64,000 nt of DNA, taken from Burkholderia cenocepacia (GTDB lineage Bacteria > Pseudomonadota > Gammaproteobacteria > Burkholderiales > Burkholderiaceae). The translations under genes were made by a program, and so were the position numbers. Positions 1 to 7,573 of the stretch are shown one piece after another; position 1 is the first letter of the stretch, and every line of letters starts with the position of its first letter. The stretch covers positions 1-64,000 of the forward strand of contig NZ_UAQZ01000014.1 of assembly GCF_900446215.1 (NCBI RefSeq), written 5' to 3'. The notes beneath the pieces are model-generated. The model saw nothing but the letters and a program-made list of their open reading frames with translations, did no database searches and was not told the DNA's origin.

Positions 1-976
1 GCGCGATCGCGACGCCGGTCGACAGCGTCGCGTCGAGGCCCGACGCGAGCACCGCGCTGTCGGTGACCAGCACCAGCGCGCCGCCGGCGAGCGCCGACAA
101 CGGCACCAGCACGCCGAGCCGCGCCGCGCGCGCGCCGCGCACCTGGCGCAGCAGGTTCGGCGCGACGAGGCCGACGTACGACAGCGGGCCCGCGATGCTG
201 ACGGCCACGCTCGTGAACGCGACCGCGACGATCGTCGCGGTGAGCCGCGTCGCATCGACGCGCACGCCGGCCGCGGCCGCCGCATCGTCGCCGAGCGCGA
301 GCGGATTCAGCGGCCGGATCACGAACGGCAGCGCGGCGAGCGGCACGACGAGCCAGCGCGCGGCGAGCGCGAGGCCCGTCGCGCCCGGCTGGTACAGGCT
401 GCCGTTGGTCCACAGCGCGGCGCCCGCGATGTTCTGTTCGAAGAACGCGAGCACGAGCGTCGACAGCGCGGCGAACAGCAGCATGCACACACTGCCGGCA
501 AGCACGAGCCGCAACGGCGTCGCGCGCCAGCCACCCGCCGCGACGATCGCGCACGCAGCCGCCGCGAGCCCGCACACGAACAGCAGCGGCACCGACGCGA
601 CGCCGGCCAGCGCCGGCACCAGCATCGCCGCGAGCAGGCCGAGCTGGGCGCCGCCCGTCACGCCGAGCAGGTCGGGCGATGCGAGCGGATTGCGCGTGAG
701 CGACTGGAACAGCGCGCCGGCGATGCCGAGGCAGCCGCCCGCGACGAGCGCGGCCGCGACGCGCGGCAGATTGAGGTCGAACAGGAACACGTGCGCGAGC
801 GACGCGGCATCGCTGCCGGGCGCCGCGCCCCACCACACGCGCAGATCGGGAGCAATCCGCAGCGCCGCGAGCAGCGCGATCAACGCGACGAGGCCGCACG
901 CAATCGCGCCGGCCCGCCCCGTCGTCGCCCCCTTGCCGGTCGCCGCGAGGCGCTTGCGCATCGCGAACGTCGTCAT
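1..976 (-). CDS. orbD: Ornibactin/hydroxamate siderophore ABC transporter, FecCD-type permease (3' end cut by window edge)
   Basis: Inner-membrane permease of the FecCD family that would move ferric siderophore from periplasm to cytoplasm with the neighbouring ATPase. The frame is open from the ATG at 976 to the window edge, about 325 residues of a usual 340-350. After a short basic N-terminus there is a run of hydrophobic segments, and family motifs such as NLPRVAAALVAGGCLGIAGA, QSLTRNPLASPDLLGVTGGA and SIAGPLSYVGLVAPNLLRQ are visible. Its ATG overlaps the stop of the ATPase gene (ATGA), so the two are translationally coupled. The gene name comes from the orbS-H-G-C-D order known in Burkholderia; the substrate is inferred from that context, not from the protein itself. 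Confidence 0.9.
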   Translation of the reverse strand, partial: MTTFAMRKRLAATGKGATTGRAGAIACGLVALIALLAALRIAPDLRVWWGAAPGSDAASLAHVFLFDLNLPRVAAALVAGGCLGIAGALFQSLTRNPLASPDLLGVTGGAQLGLLAAMLVPALAGVASVPLLFVCGLAAAACAIVAAGGWRATPLRLVLAGSVCMLLFAALSTLVLAFFEQNIAGAALWTNGSLYQPGATGLALAARWLVVPLAALPFVIRPLNPLALGDDAAAAAGVRVDATRLTATIVAVAFTSVAVSIAGPLSYVGLVAPNLLRQVRGARAARLGVLVPLSALAGGALVLVTDSAVLASGLDATLSTGVAIA

Positions 977-1821
977 ACCGCGAGATCCCGGTCGAAGACG
1001 GCGGATGCCTGCGGCGCGCCGTCGGTCGACGGTCCGTAGGCCGGTACGCACATCGGCGCGCCCGTCTGCGGATGCGCGAGCTTCAGCATCTCGACGCCGA
1101 ACGCCGCGCGCAACCGCGCCGGGTCGAGCATCGCGTCGGGCGTGCCCTGCGCGACGAGACGGCCCGCGCGCATCAGCACGATCTCGTCGCTGTACGCGGC
1201 CGCCTGGTTCAGGTCGTGCAGCACCCACACGATCGTCAGTCCGCGTGCGCGGTTCAGCGCACGCAGCGCATCGAGGATGTCGAGCTGGTGATGAATGTCG
1301 AGATAGGTCGTCGGCTCGTCGAGCAGCACGATCGGCGCCTGCTGCGCGAGCGCCATCGCGATCCACGCGCGCTGGCGTTCGCCGCCCGACAGCGCGCCGA
1401 CGTCGCGCTCCGCATCGTCCGCGAGGCCGCTCGTGTCGAGCGCTTCGTCGATCGCCGCCTGATCGGCCCGCGACAGGCCGCGCAGGAAGCCGCCGTACGC
1501 ATAGCGCCCGTACGCGACGAGCTCACGCACCGTGAGGCCCGACGGAATCTGGTTGAACTGCGCGAGCATCGTCAGCTCGCGCGCGAGCGCGCGACGGCGA
1601 AACGACGCGAGCGGTCGGCCGTTCACTTCGACATGGCCGGCACGCGCGGGTTGCAGGCCCGCCAGCGTGCGCAGCAGCGTGCTCTTGCCGCAGCCGTTCG
1701 GTCCGCACAGCGCGGTCACGCGGCCGGCCGCGATCGACAGGTCCAGCCCGTCGATCACGACATGGTCGCGATATCCCACCGACAGCCCGCGCGCGGCAAG
1801 CGCGGCGGTACTACGCGTCAT
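973..1821 (-). CDS. orbC: Ornibactin siderophore ABC transporter, ATP-binding protein
   Basis: Cytoplasmic ATPase of 282 residues of the FepC/FhuC family, energising ferric siderophore import through the FecCD permease encoded next. Visible are Walker A GPNGCGKST (residues about 40-48), the signature LSGGERQ (144-150), Walker B IVLLDEP (164-170) followed by the D-loop, and the switch histidine in WVLHDLNQAA. The ATG at 1821 was chosen because it overlaps the stop of the upstream dioxygenase gene (TGATG) and gives the standard family length; an open frame continues upstream but that part is a shadow of the dioxygenase gene. The stop overlaps the permease start (ATGA). Confidence 0.93.
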   Translation of the reverse strand: MTRSTAALAARGLSVGYRDHVVIDGLDLSIAAGRVTALCGPNGCGKSTLLRTLAGLQPARAGHVEVNGRPLASFRRRALARELTMLAQFNQIPSGLTVRELVAYGRYAYGGFLRGLSRADQAAIDEALDTSGLADDAERDVGALSGGERQRAWIAMALAQQAPIVLLDEPTTYLDIHHQLDILDALRALNRARGLTIVWVLHDLNQAAAYSDEIVLMRAGRLVAQGTPDAMLDPARLRAAFGVEMLKLAHPQTGAPMCVPAYGPSTDGAPQASAVFDRDLAV

Positions 1822-2828
1822 CAATCCTCCGTTCGGTCGCGCGGGACCGTGTAACTCTGCGCCATCGCGACGACGACCTTGCGCGGCCCCTCGAACGGGT
1901 CGCGGGCATGCGCGGTCAGCATGTTGTCGAGCATCAGCACGTCGCCGGTGCGCCACGGGAACACGATGCGCTGCTGGTCGAGCACGCCGCGGATCTGCGC
2001 GAGCGCGTCGGCTTCCAGCGGTTCGCCGTCGCCGTAATACACGTTGCGCGGCACGTTCTCGAGCCCGACCGCGTCGACGAGCGCTTCCTGCATGTCGTCG
2101 TCGAGCGCCGACAGGTGAAACAGGTTCGCCTGGTTGAACCATACGCGGTCGCCGGTGCGCGGATGACGCGCGACGGCCTGGCAGCGTTCGCGCGTGCGCA
2201 GCAGCAGTTCGCCGTCGTCGTCGGTGCGCCACGCGCATTCGATGCCGCGCGCCGCGCACATCCGCTCGACCTCGGCCGGCTCGTCGGTGCCGAACGACTG
2301 CTGCCACGGCAAGTCGAGCCCCTGCCCGAAATTGCGCACGTACAGCAGTTCGCGCTTCTCGAAGCGCGCGACGAGCGCCGGATCGAGCGCGCGGTACACG
2401 GCACGGCTGTCCGCGATCGGCGTCGCCCCGCCCTTCGGCGCGGCAAGCGCGCAGTGGAACCAGATCCGCAGCGGCCATTCGCGCGTGTACGACTGCTCGT
2501 TGTGCAGCGGAATCGCGCGGTGCGGCGGGTATTCGGTCGACGTGTAGACCGCGCCTTCGACCTGGCTACGCGGCGTCGACGCGTATTCATAGCCGATCAG
2601 CGGATCGCCGAACGAGGCCGCGAATTGCTGGAACGCATCGATCGACGGCACGTGAAAGCCCGTGAACAGCACGCCGCCCGCCCGTTCGAGCGTGTCGGCC
2701 GCGATCTCGCGCGCCAGCGGCGCGACGTCGTCGATCGACATCCCGTCGTTGCCGCGCGGCGACACGACGGTGGGCAGCCCCGGCTCGATACGCAGGTCGT
2801 CGAGCGTCGGCAACGAAAGCAGGGTCAT
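1821..2828 (-). CDS. orbG: TauD/SyrP-like Fe(II)/2-oxoglutarate dioxygenase, ornibactin biosynthesis
   Basis: A 335-residue member of the TauD/TfdA non-haem iron dioxygenase superfamily, resembling SyrP-type amino-acid beta-hydroxylases used in non-ribosomal peptide pathways. The likely iron ligands are H109 and E111 in LHNEQSY and H307 in NMLTAHARDPF, with R316 in GPRKVV as the probable 2-oxoglutarate contact. In the ornibactin locus it would supply the hydroxylated aspartate of the siderophore; that role follows from context and family. A good ribosome site (AGAGGA) lies upstream of the ATG. It follows orbH by 45 bases and overlaps orbC by one base. Confidence 0.9.
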   Translation of the reverse strand: MTLLSLPTLDDLRIEPGLPTVVSPRGNDGMSIDDVAPLAREIAADTLERAGGVLFTGFHVPSIDAFQQFAASFGDPLIGYEYASTPRSQVEGAVYTSTEYPPHRAIPLHNEQSYTREWPLRIWFHCALAAPKGGATPIADSRAVYRALDPALVARFEKRELLYVRNFGQGLDLPWQQSFGTDEPAEVERMCAARGIECAWRTDDDGELLLRTRERCQAVARHPRTGDRVWFNQANLFHLSALDDDMQEALVDAVGLENVPRNVYYGDGEPLEADALAQIRGVLDQQRIVFPWRTGDVLMLDNMLTAHARDPFEGPRKVVVAMAQSYTVPRDRTED

Positions 2829-2873
2829 GCAACGTCCTCTTCAGGTGGCGCGCCGCACACGCGGCGCAGCAGG

Positions 2874-3116
2874 TCACGACGCGCGCGTCGCGCGCTCGCC
2901 GTCCATCGCGCGGCGCAGGCTCGCGGGGCGCATGTCGGTCCAGACCGTCTCGATGTGCGCGAGACAGTCGGCCTTCGGGCCGCTCACGCCGACTTCGCGC
3001 CAGCCGGCCGGCACCGGCCGGAACGTCGGCCAGATCGAATACTGTTCTTCGTCGTTGATGACGACCGTATAGACGAGATCGTCGGTGTCGGCGGAAGGCG
3101 TCGGGGCTTGCGTCAT
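2874..3116 (-). CDS. orbH: MbtH-like protein, partner of ornibactin NRPS adenylation domains
   Basis: An 80-residue MbtH-family protein, the small chaperone/activator that binds NRPS adenylation domains. The family signature is clear: NDEEQYSIWPTFRPVPAGW in the first half, then the conserved tryptophan and loop in ETVWTDMRPASLRR. Its size is standard. It is the first gene behind the OrbS-type promoter at 3180-3204 and precedes orbG on the same strand. No strong Shine-Dalgarno is visible directly before the ATG, so the start is chosen on family length. Confidence 0.93.
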   Translation of the reverse strand: MTQAPTPSADTDDLVYTVVINDEEQYSIWPTFRPVPAGWREVGVSGPKADCLAHIETVWTDMRPASLRRAMDGERATRAS

Positions 3117-3179
3117 GATCGGAAATCGCTGGGCGGTTGAAGGAGGCGAAGCGGCGGATTCGGCCGCTCCTGTCTGATA

Positions 3180-3204
3180 GACGGTTGGCCGGCGCGTTTT
3201 TTTA
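3180..3204 (-). promoter_or_regulatory. Putative OrbS-dependent promoter of orbH-orbG-orbC-orbD
   Basis: Reading the minus strand, TAAA followed by an A run (from 3204) is separated by 17 bases from CGTC (3183-3180), the -35/-10 layout expected of iron-starvation ECF sigma factors of the PvdS/OrbS type. It lies 64 bases before the orbH start. The TAA of the -35 element is also the stop codon of orbS. Confidence 0.7.
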
Positions 3205-3870
3205 CCGCCGCCGCGCGCGACCGCCCAGGAACACCGGACAGGCGACGCCGCGATGGCACGCGTCGAGGCATTCCGCGCAGTGGCGCTCCGCGTCGCGCAC
3301 CATGAAATGCACGAGCGTCTGCGACACGTTCAGCGCGCGCGCCGCGGTCTGTAGCGTTTCCTCGCGCAGCCGCACCATCTCGAACGCCGCGCGGCTGCGC
3401 GCCGGCAGGTCGTCGAGGGCGGCCCACACGCGCCGCAGCGTGTCGCGCGTCATCAGCGCGGCTTCCGGCGTCGGCTCGGGCGACGGCACGTCGAAGCCGT
3501 CGTCCTCTTCCGTGTGATAGACGTTTTCGAGGTTTTGCCGACGGCACGCATCGATCGACGCGTTGCGCACCATCCGCGTCACATAGGCGACCGGCTGGCG
3601 CACCGCGTCCTGGTTCGGGAATTCGACGAGCTTCACGAACACGTCGTGCACGACGTCTTCCGCGCGGCTCGCGCAGCCGACGAAGCCGCGCGCGACGTTG
3701 ACGAGCATCGCGCGATGCGAGATCAGCACGTCGAGCAGCGCGCCCTGCGCGCGGGGCTCGGACGCCCGGCGCGCACGCGGCGCGGCGCGCGGCGGCAGGT
3801 CCGGATAACTGCCGAGGAACGGGTTTGCCGCTGCCGCCGCCGGTCGGTCGAGCACTTCCGCCATGGCCAT
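3202..3870 (-). CDS. orbS: ECF sigma factor for ornibactin genes
   Basis: A 222-residue extracytoplasmic-function sigma factor of the iron-starvation group (PvdS/FpvI-like). Region 2 is seen in SRAEDVVHDVFVKLVEF and the -10-recognising RQPVAYVTRMVRNASIDACRR; region 4 is seen in LPARSRAAFEMVRLREETLQ with a helix-turn-helix ending in NVSQTLVHFMVRDAERHC. The C-terminus is rich in cysteines (CAECLDACHRGVAC), a feature known from OrbS orthologues and suspected of iron sensing. The start at 3870 has GGAG seven bases upstream; a second in-frame ATG lies two codons later. A Fur-box promoter lies just upstream. Confidence 0.93.
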   Translation of the reverse strand: MAMAEVLDRPAAAAANPFLGSYPDLPPRAAPRARRASEPRAQGALLDVLISHRAMLVNVARGFVGCASRAEDVVHDVFVKLVEFPNQDAVRQPVAYVTRMVRNASIDACRRQNLENVYHTEEDDGFDVPSPEPTPEAALMTRDTLRRVWAALDDLPARSRAAFEMVRLREETLQTAARALNVSQTLVHFMVRDAERHCAECLDACHRGVACPVFLGGRARRR

Positions 3871-3901
3871 CGATCTGCTCCGTCAAATTCCGAGATAGCG
3901 C

Positions 3902-3936
3902 AATTTAACGTAAACGCAAATCATTCTCAATCCGAT
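3902..3936 (-). promoter_or_regulatory. orbS promoter with overlapping Fur box
   Basis: On the minus strand a sigma-70 type pair is visible: TTGAGA (3930-3925), 17 bases, then TAAATT (3907-3902). The -35 lies inside GATTGAGAATGATTTGC (about 3935-3917), which is close to the GATAATGAT Fur repeat consensus. This fits iron repression of orbS. The region up to the divergent lipoprotein gene at 4164 holds nothing else recognisable. Confidence 0.7.
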
Positions 3937-4163
3937 TACAGGATGACCCTTTCGGTTGTCAGGATTTGTCTGAACAATGATCCGAATCGTTGCCGGAGCG
4001 GACATGGGTGCGTCTGCGCCGCGCGGACGGTTCGCACGGCGCCGACGCATGCTTTCATGTTCCTGACGAACCGCCCGCCCGTGTCATCGGCGGTAGCAAC
4101 TTCTTACCACGTGAAATTTTGGGGGCTCGTACGATCGACCTGCCGTTTCCAAGGGAGAACGAC

Positions 4164-4409
4164 ATGAAAGCCATCGTGTTATCCGCAGTCATGGTGGGCG
4201 CGCTGTCGAGCGTGATGCTCGCCGGGTGCGTCGCCTACCCCGGCCCTGCCGAAGTCACGATCGGCTGGCATGGCGATCGTTACTGGGACGGAAATCGCTA
4301 CTGGGAGCGCCGCGACTGGGAAGCCCGGCATGCCGGCCCGCGTGACGACCGCGACCGCCGCGACGATCGCCCGGATGACCGCCGCGACGATCAGCGGCCG
4401 CAGTGGTGA
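4164..4409 (+). CDS. Small lipoprotein with Trp/Tyr-rich middle and Asp/Arg-rich tail
   Basis: Predicted 81-residue envelope lipoprotein of unknown function. The signal peptide MKAIVLSAVMVGALSSVMLAGC ends in a lipobox with the acylated cysteine at about residue 22. The middle is aromatic (YWDGNRYWERRDW) and the last 30 residues are almost entirely D and R. AAGGGAGAA lies just before the ATG at 4164; the same frame is open further upstream to 3990, but that part has no ribosome site and no signal peptide. It is followed after 46 bases by another small secreted protein. Confidence 0.75.
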   Translation: MKAIVLSAVMVGALSSVMLAGCVAYPGPAEVTIGWHGDRYWDGNRYWERRDWEARHAGPRDDRDRRDDRPDDRRDDQRPQW

Positions 4410-4455
4410 TGCCGCGACGCGCCCTTGATCCATCATTCGACGACAGGACCTCGAC

Positions 4456-4593
4456 ATGAAGACGCTACTGAAAACCCTTACCGCCGCCGCCATGGCCGCT
4501 GCCATACTCGCGCCGGCCATCGCCGAAGCGCATCCGCACCGCGTGTGTCACTTCGAGCATCACCATCACAAGGTGTGCCGCTGGGTGCGTTGA
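4456..4593 (+). CDS. Small secreted His/Cys-rich protein (45 aa)
   Basis: A 45-residue protein that is a signal peptide (MKTLLKTLTAAAMAAAILAP... cleaved near AEA) followed by a mature peptide of about 20 residues, HPHRVCHFEHHHHKVCRWVR. Two cysteines and six histidines suggest metal or redox chemistry in the periplasm, but this is inference. AGGA lies before the ATG, and a strong terminator follows 24 bases after the stop. A recognisable decayed copy of this gene lies at 8341-8439. Function unknown. Confidence 0.7.
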   Translation: MKTLLKTLTAAAMAAAILAPAIAEAHPHRVCHFEHHHHKVCRWVR

Positions 4594-4616
4594 GCGTCGC
4601 GCCGCCGATGCGAACA

Positions 4617-4640
4617 AGCGCCGCTTGCCGGCGCTTTTTT
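4617..4640 (+). terminator. Rho-independent terminator after the small secreted protein genes
   Basis: Stem AGCGCCG (4617-4623), loop CTTGC, stem CGGCGCT (4629-4635), then a T run to 4640. Confidence 0.85.
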
Positions 4641-4668
4641 CGTTGCGAACGCCAGGCGGCGTCCGCCG

Positions 4669-6048
4669 CTAATCCTGCCATCGCTCCGGCGCGAGCCAGA
4701 TCGGGAACGACAGGATCACCGCGAGCCCGTGCCCGTCGATACCGGCCGTCACGTCGACGGCTCCGCCATGAGACTCGGCGATCCGCGCGACCAGCGACAG
4801 GCCGATGCCGCTTCCCGGCTGCGCGGTGCCCGGCACCCGGTAAAAGCGTTCGAAAATCCGCTCGCGCTGGTCGACCGGCACGCCCGGCCCGTCGTCCGCG
4901 ATCCGCAGCCTGACCCGCCCCGCCTCCACGGCGCCATCGCACGTGATCTCGACCCGTCCGCCTTCACGGCCGTAACGCAGCGCGTTGTCGATCAGGTTGC
5001 GCACCGCGATCGCGATTTCGTCGAGATCGCCCCACACGCATACCGGCTCGACCGCCACCCGCACCGTCTGCCGGCGCGCATGCGCGGCCGCATCAAAGTC
5101 GCTCGCGATCAGCGCAACGAGCCGCGCCAGGTCGACCGGCCCGTGCTGCTCCGCACGCGAGCCGGCATCCAGCCGCGCCAGTTCGAGCAATTGCGCCGAC
5201 AGCCGCGCGCTGCGCTCCACGCCCGTTGCCAGCCGGCGCAGCGCGGCGTCCTTGTCCGCCGGACTGTCCGCCCGCAACGCCACTTCCGCCTGCGCCGACA
5301 ATGCCGCCAGCGGAATGCGCAACTCGTGCGCCGCATCGCCGATGAAACGGCGCTCGGTATCGACGGCCTGACTCAGCCGCGCGAGCAGCCGATTGAACGA
5401 TTCGACGAGCGGTCGAAGCTCGCGCGGCAGCGTCAGCAGCGGCAACGGCGAGAAATCGAATGCGGCCTTGTGCTGGATCGCCCGCTGAACGTCGCGCACC
5501 GGCCCGAACGACCAGCGGATCCCCCACCAGATCGCCACGCCCAGCATCGCGAGCATCACCGCCGTATTGAACAGGCCGAGCTGCACCGCATTGCTGGCCT
5601 TCTCCTGCCAGGTCGTGGCCGGCCCGCCGGTCTGCACGTGAATCCGGCCGGTCGAACCCGACAGCGAATAGACCCGCCAGATCTCGTCGTGCGCGATCCC
5701 GCGCCCGGCGCTCACGCCGTAGCCGTCGCGCATGTCCGGCTTGAGCGCCGGCCCCGGCGCATCGGCGCTGTGCATGACGTTGCGGCCGTCGACCCAGATC
5801 TGGAACGCGACGTCGTATTTGCCGTATGCGGCTTTCGGCGCCACCGCCTGCGCGCGCACTTCCGGCAGGCGATCGATCGTATCGGGCAACGACAACAGCA
5901 GCAGTTGCGCGGCGCCCTCGAGCAAGCCGTCGCGCCAGCCGCGCTGTTCGCGCCACAGGGCGATGCCGAGAAACGCGCCCCAGCCGGCCCAGAACACGAC
6001 GACCGTCGCCATCACGGTCGCGAGCAGGCGGATACGCAGCGACCTCAT
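4669..6048 (-). CDS. Two-component sensor histidine kinase, PmrB/QseC-like
   Basis: A 459-residue membrane kinase. An N-terminal membrane segment (residues about 8-32), a periplasmic sensor of about 120 residues and a second membrane segment (about 157-177) precede a HAMP-like linker and the catalytic core. The phospho-accepting histidine is H241 in GDAAHELRIPLAAL; the N box is NLIDNALRYGREG, with later boxes DDGPGVP and GSGIGLSLVARIAESHGG. The ATG at 6048 overlaps the regulator stop (ATGA). It would phosphorylate the regulator encoded upstream. The stimulus is unknown; the neighbouring envelope-lipid genes suggest surface stress such as cationic peptides. Confidence 0.93.
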   Translation of the reverse strand: MRSLRIRLLATVMATVVVFWAGWGAFLGIALWREQRGWRDGLLEGAAQLLLLSLPDTIDRLPEVRAQAVAPKAAYGKYDVAFQIWVDGRNVMHSADAPGPALKPDMRDGYGVSAGRGIAHDEIWRVYSLSGSTGRIHVQTGGPATTWQEKASNAVQLGLFNTAVMLAMLGVAIWWGIRWSFGPVRDVQRAIQHKAAFDFSPLPLLTLPRELRPLVESFNRLLARLSQAVDTERRFIGDAAHELRIPLAALSAQAEVALRADSPADKDAALRRLATGVERSARLSAQLLELARLDAGSRAEQHGPVDLARLVALIASDFDAAAHARRQTVRVAVEPVCVWGDLDEIAIAVRNLIDNALRYGREGGRVEITCDGAVEAGRVRLRIADDGPGVPVDQRERIFERFYRVPGTAQPGSGIGLSLVARIAESHGGAVDVTAGIDGHGLAVILSFPIWLAPERWQD

Positions 6049-6710
6049 GCTGTGCCCTCCCCGATGCGATAGCCGAAGCCGTGCACCGTCACGATCAGTT
6101 CGTCGCCGAGCTTGCGCCGCAGTTGATGGATGTACACCGCGATCGTGTTGCTTTCGATTGCGCCGTCGTTGCCGTACACGCGCTCCTCGAGCTGCGCGCG
6201 CGTGACGACTCGCCCTTGCCGCTCCATCAGCGCGAGCAGCGTCCGGTATTCGTGGATGCTCAGCGCGACCGGTTCGCCGGCGCGCGTGACTTCCCGGCGC
6301 GCCGGATCGACGTGGACATCGCGGCAAACGAGCCGCTCCGACACGCGGCCCTGGCTGCGGCGCGTCAGCGCGCGAAGCCGCGCATAAAGCTCGTCCAGCT
6401 GGAACGGCTTCACGAGATAGTCGTCGGCGCCGGCGTCGAGGCCGCGGATACGGTCGCTCAACTGATCGCGCGCGGTCACGATCAGCACCGGCGTCGCATC
6501 GTAGTTCGCGCGCATCGCGGCCAGCAGCGTGAAACCGGATGCGCCCGGCAGTTGCAGGTCCAGCAGCACCGCGTCGTAGTCGTGCCCGACGAGCGCGAGC
6601 CGTGCCGCCGGCACGTCGGCCGACCAGTCCGCGCGCCAGCCGTTCTGCGCGAGGCCGGCCCGCACGGCGTCGGCCAGCATCACATCGTCTTCCACCAGCA
6701 GGATATGCAT
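6045..6710 (-). CDS. OmpR-family response regulator, PmrA/QseB-like
   Basis: A 221-residue response regulator. The receiver domain has acidic residues E7-D8-D9, the phosphorylated D51 in VLLDLQLPGASG, and K101 in YLVKPF; the C-terminal half is a winged-helix OmpR domain ending in the typical HQLRRKLGDELIVTVHGFGYRIGEG. The start MHILLVEDDV is the family start; the open frame upstream is non-coding. It is the first gene of the pair with the kinase. A TTAA direct repeat 11 bases apart lies 48-62 bases upstream, consistent with autoregulation. Confidence 0.94.
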   Translation of the reverse strand: MHILLVEDDVMLADAVRAGLAQNGWRADWSADVPAARLALVGHDYDAVLLDLQLPGASGFTLLAAMRANYDATPVLIVTARDQLSDRIRGLDAGADDYLVKPFQLDELYARLRALTRRSQGRVSERLVCRDVHVDPARREVTRAGEPVALSIHEYRTLLALMERQGRVVTRAQLEERVYGNDGAIESNTIAVYIHQLRRKLGDELIVTVHGFGYRIGEGTA

Positions 6711-6755
6711 CGGTATCGCTCCTCGAATGGCGAGGTCGCCAGCGTGACGGACCGC

Positions 6756-6774
6756 GATTAAAAACTTCTTAAAG
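6756..6774 (-). promoter_or_regulatory. PmrA-type direct-repeat box upstream of the response regulator
   Basis: Two TTAA cores at 6758-6761 and 6769-6772 are spaced exactly 11 bases, the spacing of PmrA-family boxes (CTTAA-N5-6-CTTAA). It lies between the divergent regulator gene (6710) and the DedA gene (7004). The flanking bases are only a partial match, so the assignment is tentative. Confidence 0.5.
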
Positions 6775-7003
6775 CCGAAGGGCCACGATGCGTGTCGATC
6801 GCCGCATTGCCGGCGCCCTGCATCCGGCGCTTTCCCGAGAGGCCCGCCATGACCGTGTTCTGTTGTTCGATTCCGTTGCTGCGATGCAAGACGGCGCGGC
6901 GCCCCCCCTTCGCGCCGGGCCGGTACGGGCCATTCTGGCATGGAAGACCGCACGCGTCGTGCACGTTCCGCGCGTCGTGCACGCGTCGCACGGGAGCGGT
7001 GCG

Positions 7004-7531
7004 ATGAACCAGTTCGCCACGCTCGTTCCGTTCGGCCTCGCGCTGAGCCTGGCCAGCGCCAACAGCATCGTCTGCCTCGCCGGGCTGTCGCTGATCGAAC
7101 GGCTGATTCCCGTGCTGCCGTCGCACGTGCTGCTCGCGATGATCGGCGTCGCCGGTGCGCAAGGTGCGTGGACCTTGCCGGAAGCGATCGTCGTCACGGT
7201 GCTCGGCAGTTTCGCCGGCTGCCTCTTTCATTACGCGCTCGGCAATCTGTGGCCGGAAGACGGCGCGCTGACCCTGCTGCGCCGCCTCGCGCCGCTAGGC
7301 AGGATGCAGCCCGCGCGAATCGACGCGCTGATCGAAGGTATCCGCGCGCGGCCCACGCGGCTCGCCCTGTGGTCGCAACTGGTGCCGTTCGTCCGGCTCG
7401 TCGCGCCGGCGCTCGCCGGATTGCTGGAAACGAGCTTCACGCGTTTCGCATCCGGCGCCGCGGCCGGCATCGCGCTATGGAACACGCTGTTCATCACGGC
7501 CGGCTATCTCGCCGCGCAAGCGGCCGCCTAG
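7004..7531 (+). CDS. DedA-family (SNARE-associated/VTT domain) membrane protein
   Basis: A 175-residue integral membrane protein of the DedA family, thought to act in lipid translocation and membrane homeostasis. Hydrophobic segments are at about residues 5-25, 35-60 and 135-170; the amphipathic middle contains the G-x-x-L family turn GCLFHYALGNLW and the motif RLVAPALAGLLETSFTRF. The ATG at 7004 was chosen because the hydrophobic domain begins there and GGGAGCGG lies before it; the frame is open back to 6788. It is 42 bases from the following methyltransferase gene and divergent from the PmrAB-like pair. DedA proteins contribute to polymyxin resistance in other Burkholderia. Confidence 0.75.
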   Translation: MNQFATLVPFGLALSLASANSIVCLAGLSLIERLIPVLPSHVLLAMIGVAGAQGAWTLPEAIVVTVLGSFAGCLFHYALGNLWPEDGALTLLRRLAPLGRMQPARIDALIEGIRARPTRLALWSQLVPFVRLVAPALAGLLETSFTRFASGAAAGIALWNTLFITAGYLAAQAAA

Positions 7532-7573
7532 CCGCGCCCGTCATTGACCGATCGATCCACCAGGAGCCTGCCG

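Noticed and set aside
3990..4163. N-terminal extension of the small lipoprotein gene
   Set aside because: The frame is open, but the extension lacks a ribosome site and would bury the signal peptide and lipobox.
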